From Candidatus Poribacteria bacterium (GTDB lineage Bacteria > Poribacteria > WGA-4E > DTYX01), in the NCBI GenBank assembly GCA_012961655.1, contig DTYX01000781.1, positions 1 through 6,628 of the forward strand: 6,628 nt of DNA, given 5' to 3'. Below the pieces are notes generated by a model. The model ran no database searches and was not told the DNA's origin. It saw nothing but the letters and a program-made list of their open reading frames with translations. The translations under genes were made by a program, and so were the position numbers. Below, one piece after another: positions 6,151 through 6,628 of the stretch (its first letter is position 1; every line of letters starts with the position of its first letter).

Positions 6151-6313
6151 CTACGATACGATTCACCCTCCATGATTGTCCTGAGATACTCCCGAGAAAT
6201 CTTTGCCGATTCATAAGGTGTCAGGTCCGAGTAGTCTCTACTACTGCAACCTTTCCGACCTCTGTTTCCATATAATCTGCAATCCAGTGCTCTTTATAGT
6301 TTTGTACTTCCAC
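6151..6313 (-). pseudogene. Possible frameshifted small gene remnant, unrecognised
   Basis: On the minus strand a GTG at 6313, with AAGGGAG ten bases upstream, opens a 30-codon frame ending in TGA (6221-6223). It contains EHWIADYMETEVGKVAVVETT, broken here only for description, and looks coding. At about 6230 the next frame takes over with SDLTPYESAKISREYL and then RTIMEGESYR, also coding-like, until it fades into the oxidoreductase remnant near 6135. A single-base indel near 6225-6235 would join the two. I do not recognise the family. It lies between the membrane protein gene and the Gfo/Idh/MocA remnant, all in the same direction. It could also be a real 30-residue peptide followed by chance openness. 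Confidence 0.3.
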
Positions 6314-6346
6314 TTTCTATCAACTCCCTTACAGAAAAAACCGATA

Positions 6347-6628
6347 CTAAATCAAAGTAGACACGAGAAATCCGCATAGTCCGAAGAAAAGAATACTGGT
6401 GAGTAGTTTAATTAAAGCGACATGTCTCTGCATCACATTGGCAAGCGAAGCGGAGGTTGTCCCGAAATATGTCAGCCCAAAAATAGTGACGAGAGGGAGA
6501 ATAAACATCACGTTGTATAACGCAAGATAAAAAATGGCATCTGTTCTGAGTCCAGGTTCGCCGGCTACGAAACATAAGGTCGGCAGATATACCTGACCAG
6601 TGCATGCCAACTCCAAAAGGGACACGAC
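6347..6628 (-). CDS. CcdA/DsbD-like membrane protein, C-terminal part
   Basis: The frame is open to the window edge, so only the last 93 residues are present; the true start lies outside. The visible part begins VVSLLELACTGQVYLPT. Two strongly hydrophobic segments follow (about residues 30-57, with ALYNVMFILPLVTIFGL, and about 71-93, with IKLLTSILFFGLCGFL). The cysteine in ELACTGQ-YLP followed by LYN-x5-LP resembles the transmembrane electron-transfer domain of CcdA/DsbD-type cytochrome c biogenesis proteins, which pass reducing power across the membrane through a cysteine pair. The partner cysteine would lie outside the window. A link to sugar catabolism is not evident; it may be an unrelated neighbour. 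It ends in TAG at 6347-6349, 33 bases before the next possible start. Family assignment is from motif memory and moderately sure. Confidence 0.65.
   Translation of the reverse strand, partial: VVSLLELACTGQVYLPTLCFVAGEPGLRTDAIFYLALYNVMFILPLVTIFGLTYFGTTSASLANVMQRHVALIKLLTSILFFGLCGFLVSTLI

Noticed and set aside
5767..6216. Plus-strand open frame of 149 codons
   Set aside because: The minus strand of the same stretch carries unmistakable Gfo/Idh/MocA motifs, so this is an antisense shadow in GC-richer sequence.

Overview
The window reads as a piece of an environmental or uncultured bacterial chromosome with a balanced to slightly AT-rich base composition. The gene content is a sugar-acid and sulfated-glycan catabolism neighbourhood: an amidohydrolase, a Tat-exported sulfatase, two enolase-superfamily dehydratase-type enzymes and a Gfo/Idh/MocA oxidoreductase remnant. 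Sulfatases paired with mandelate-racemase-like and Gfo/Idh/MocA proteins are typical of Poribacteria, Planctomycetota and related lineages. My best guess is a Poribacteria-like genome, but no marker gene here settles the taxonomy.

Left half, plus strand. After a short hairpin and a good sigma-70-like promoter (81-109) comes an amidohydrolase_2-type metal-dependent hydrolase (257-1027). A 228-base gap with a weak promoter candidate and what may be a decayed reading frame follows. Then comes a 570-residue sulfatase (1256-2968) with a twin-arginine signal, a CxPxR formylglycine motif and a C-terminal beta-sandwich-like extension. The stretch 2969-3227 separates the two convergent gene blocks. 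It holds a hairpin and a perfect 13-base inverted repeat whose right copy overlaps the stop codon of the next gene.

Right half, minus strand, read from right to left. It starts with the C-terminal end of a CcdA/DsbD-like membrane protein (6347-6628, cut by the window edge). Next is a small disrupted reading frame (about 6313-6151) of unknown origin. A Gfo/Idh/MocA oxidoreductase follows that has lost its N-terminal Rossmann region, its middle and its C-terminus (about 6150-5701). Next are a galactonate-dehydratase-like enolase-superfamily enzyme (5735-4608), a 240-base gap, and a second, distinct enolase-superfamily enzyme with a KxK motif (4367-3228).

Working together (inference): the sulfatase would remove sulfate from a polysaccharide or aminosugar outside the cytoplasm. 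The amidohydrolase could open a sugar lactone or related ring. The two enolase-superfamily enzymes would dehydrate or racemise the resulting sugar acids to 2-keto-3-deoxy acids. No transporter, regulator or aldolase is visible, so the substrate cannot be named. I found no tRNA, rRNA, CRISPR array or intact mobile element, and no clear new defence or signalling system. The most unusual features are the heavily deleted oxidoreductase and the intergenic inverted repeat.
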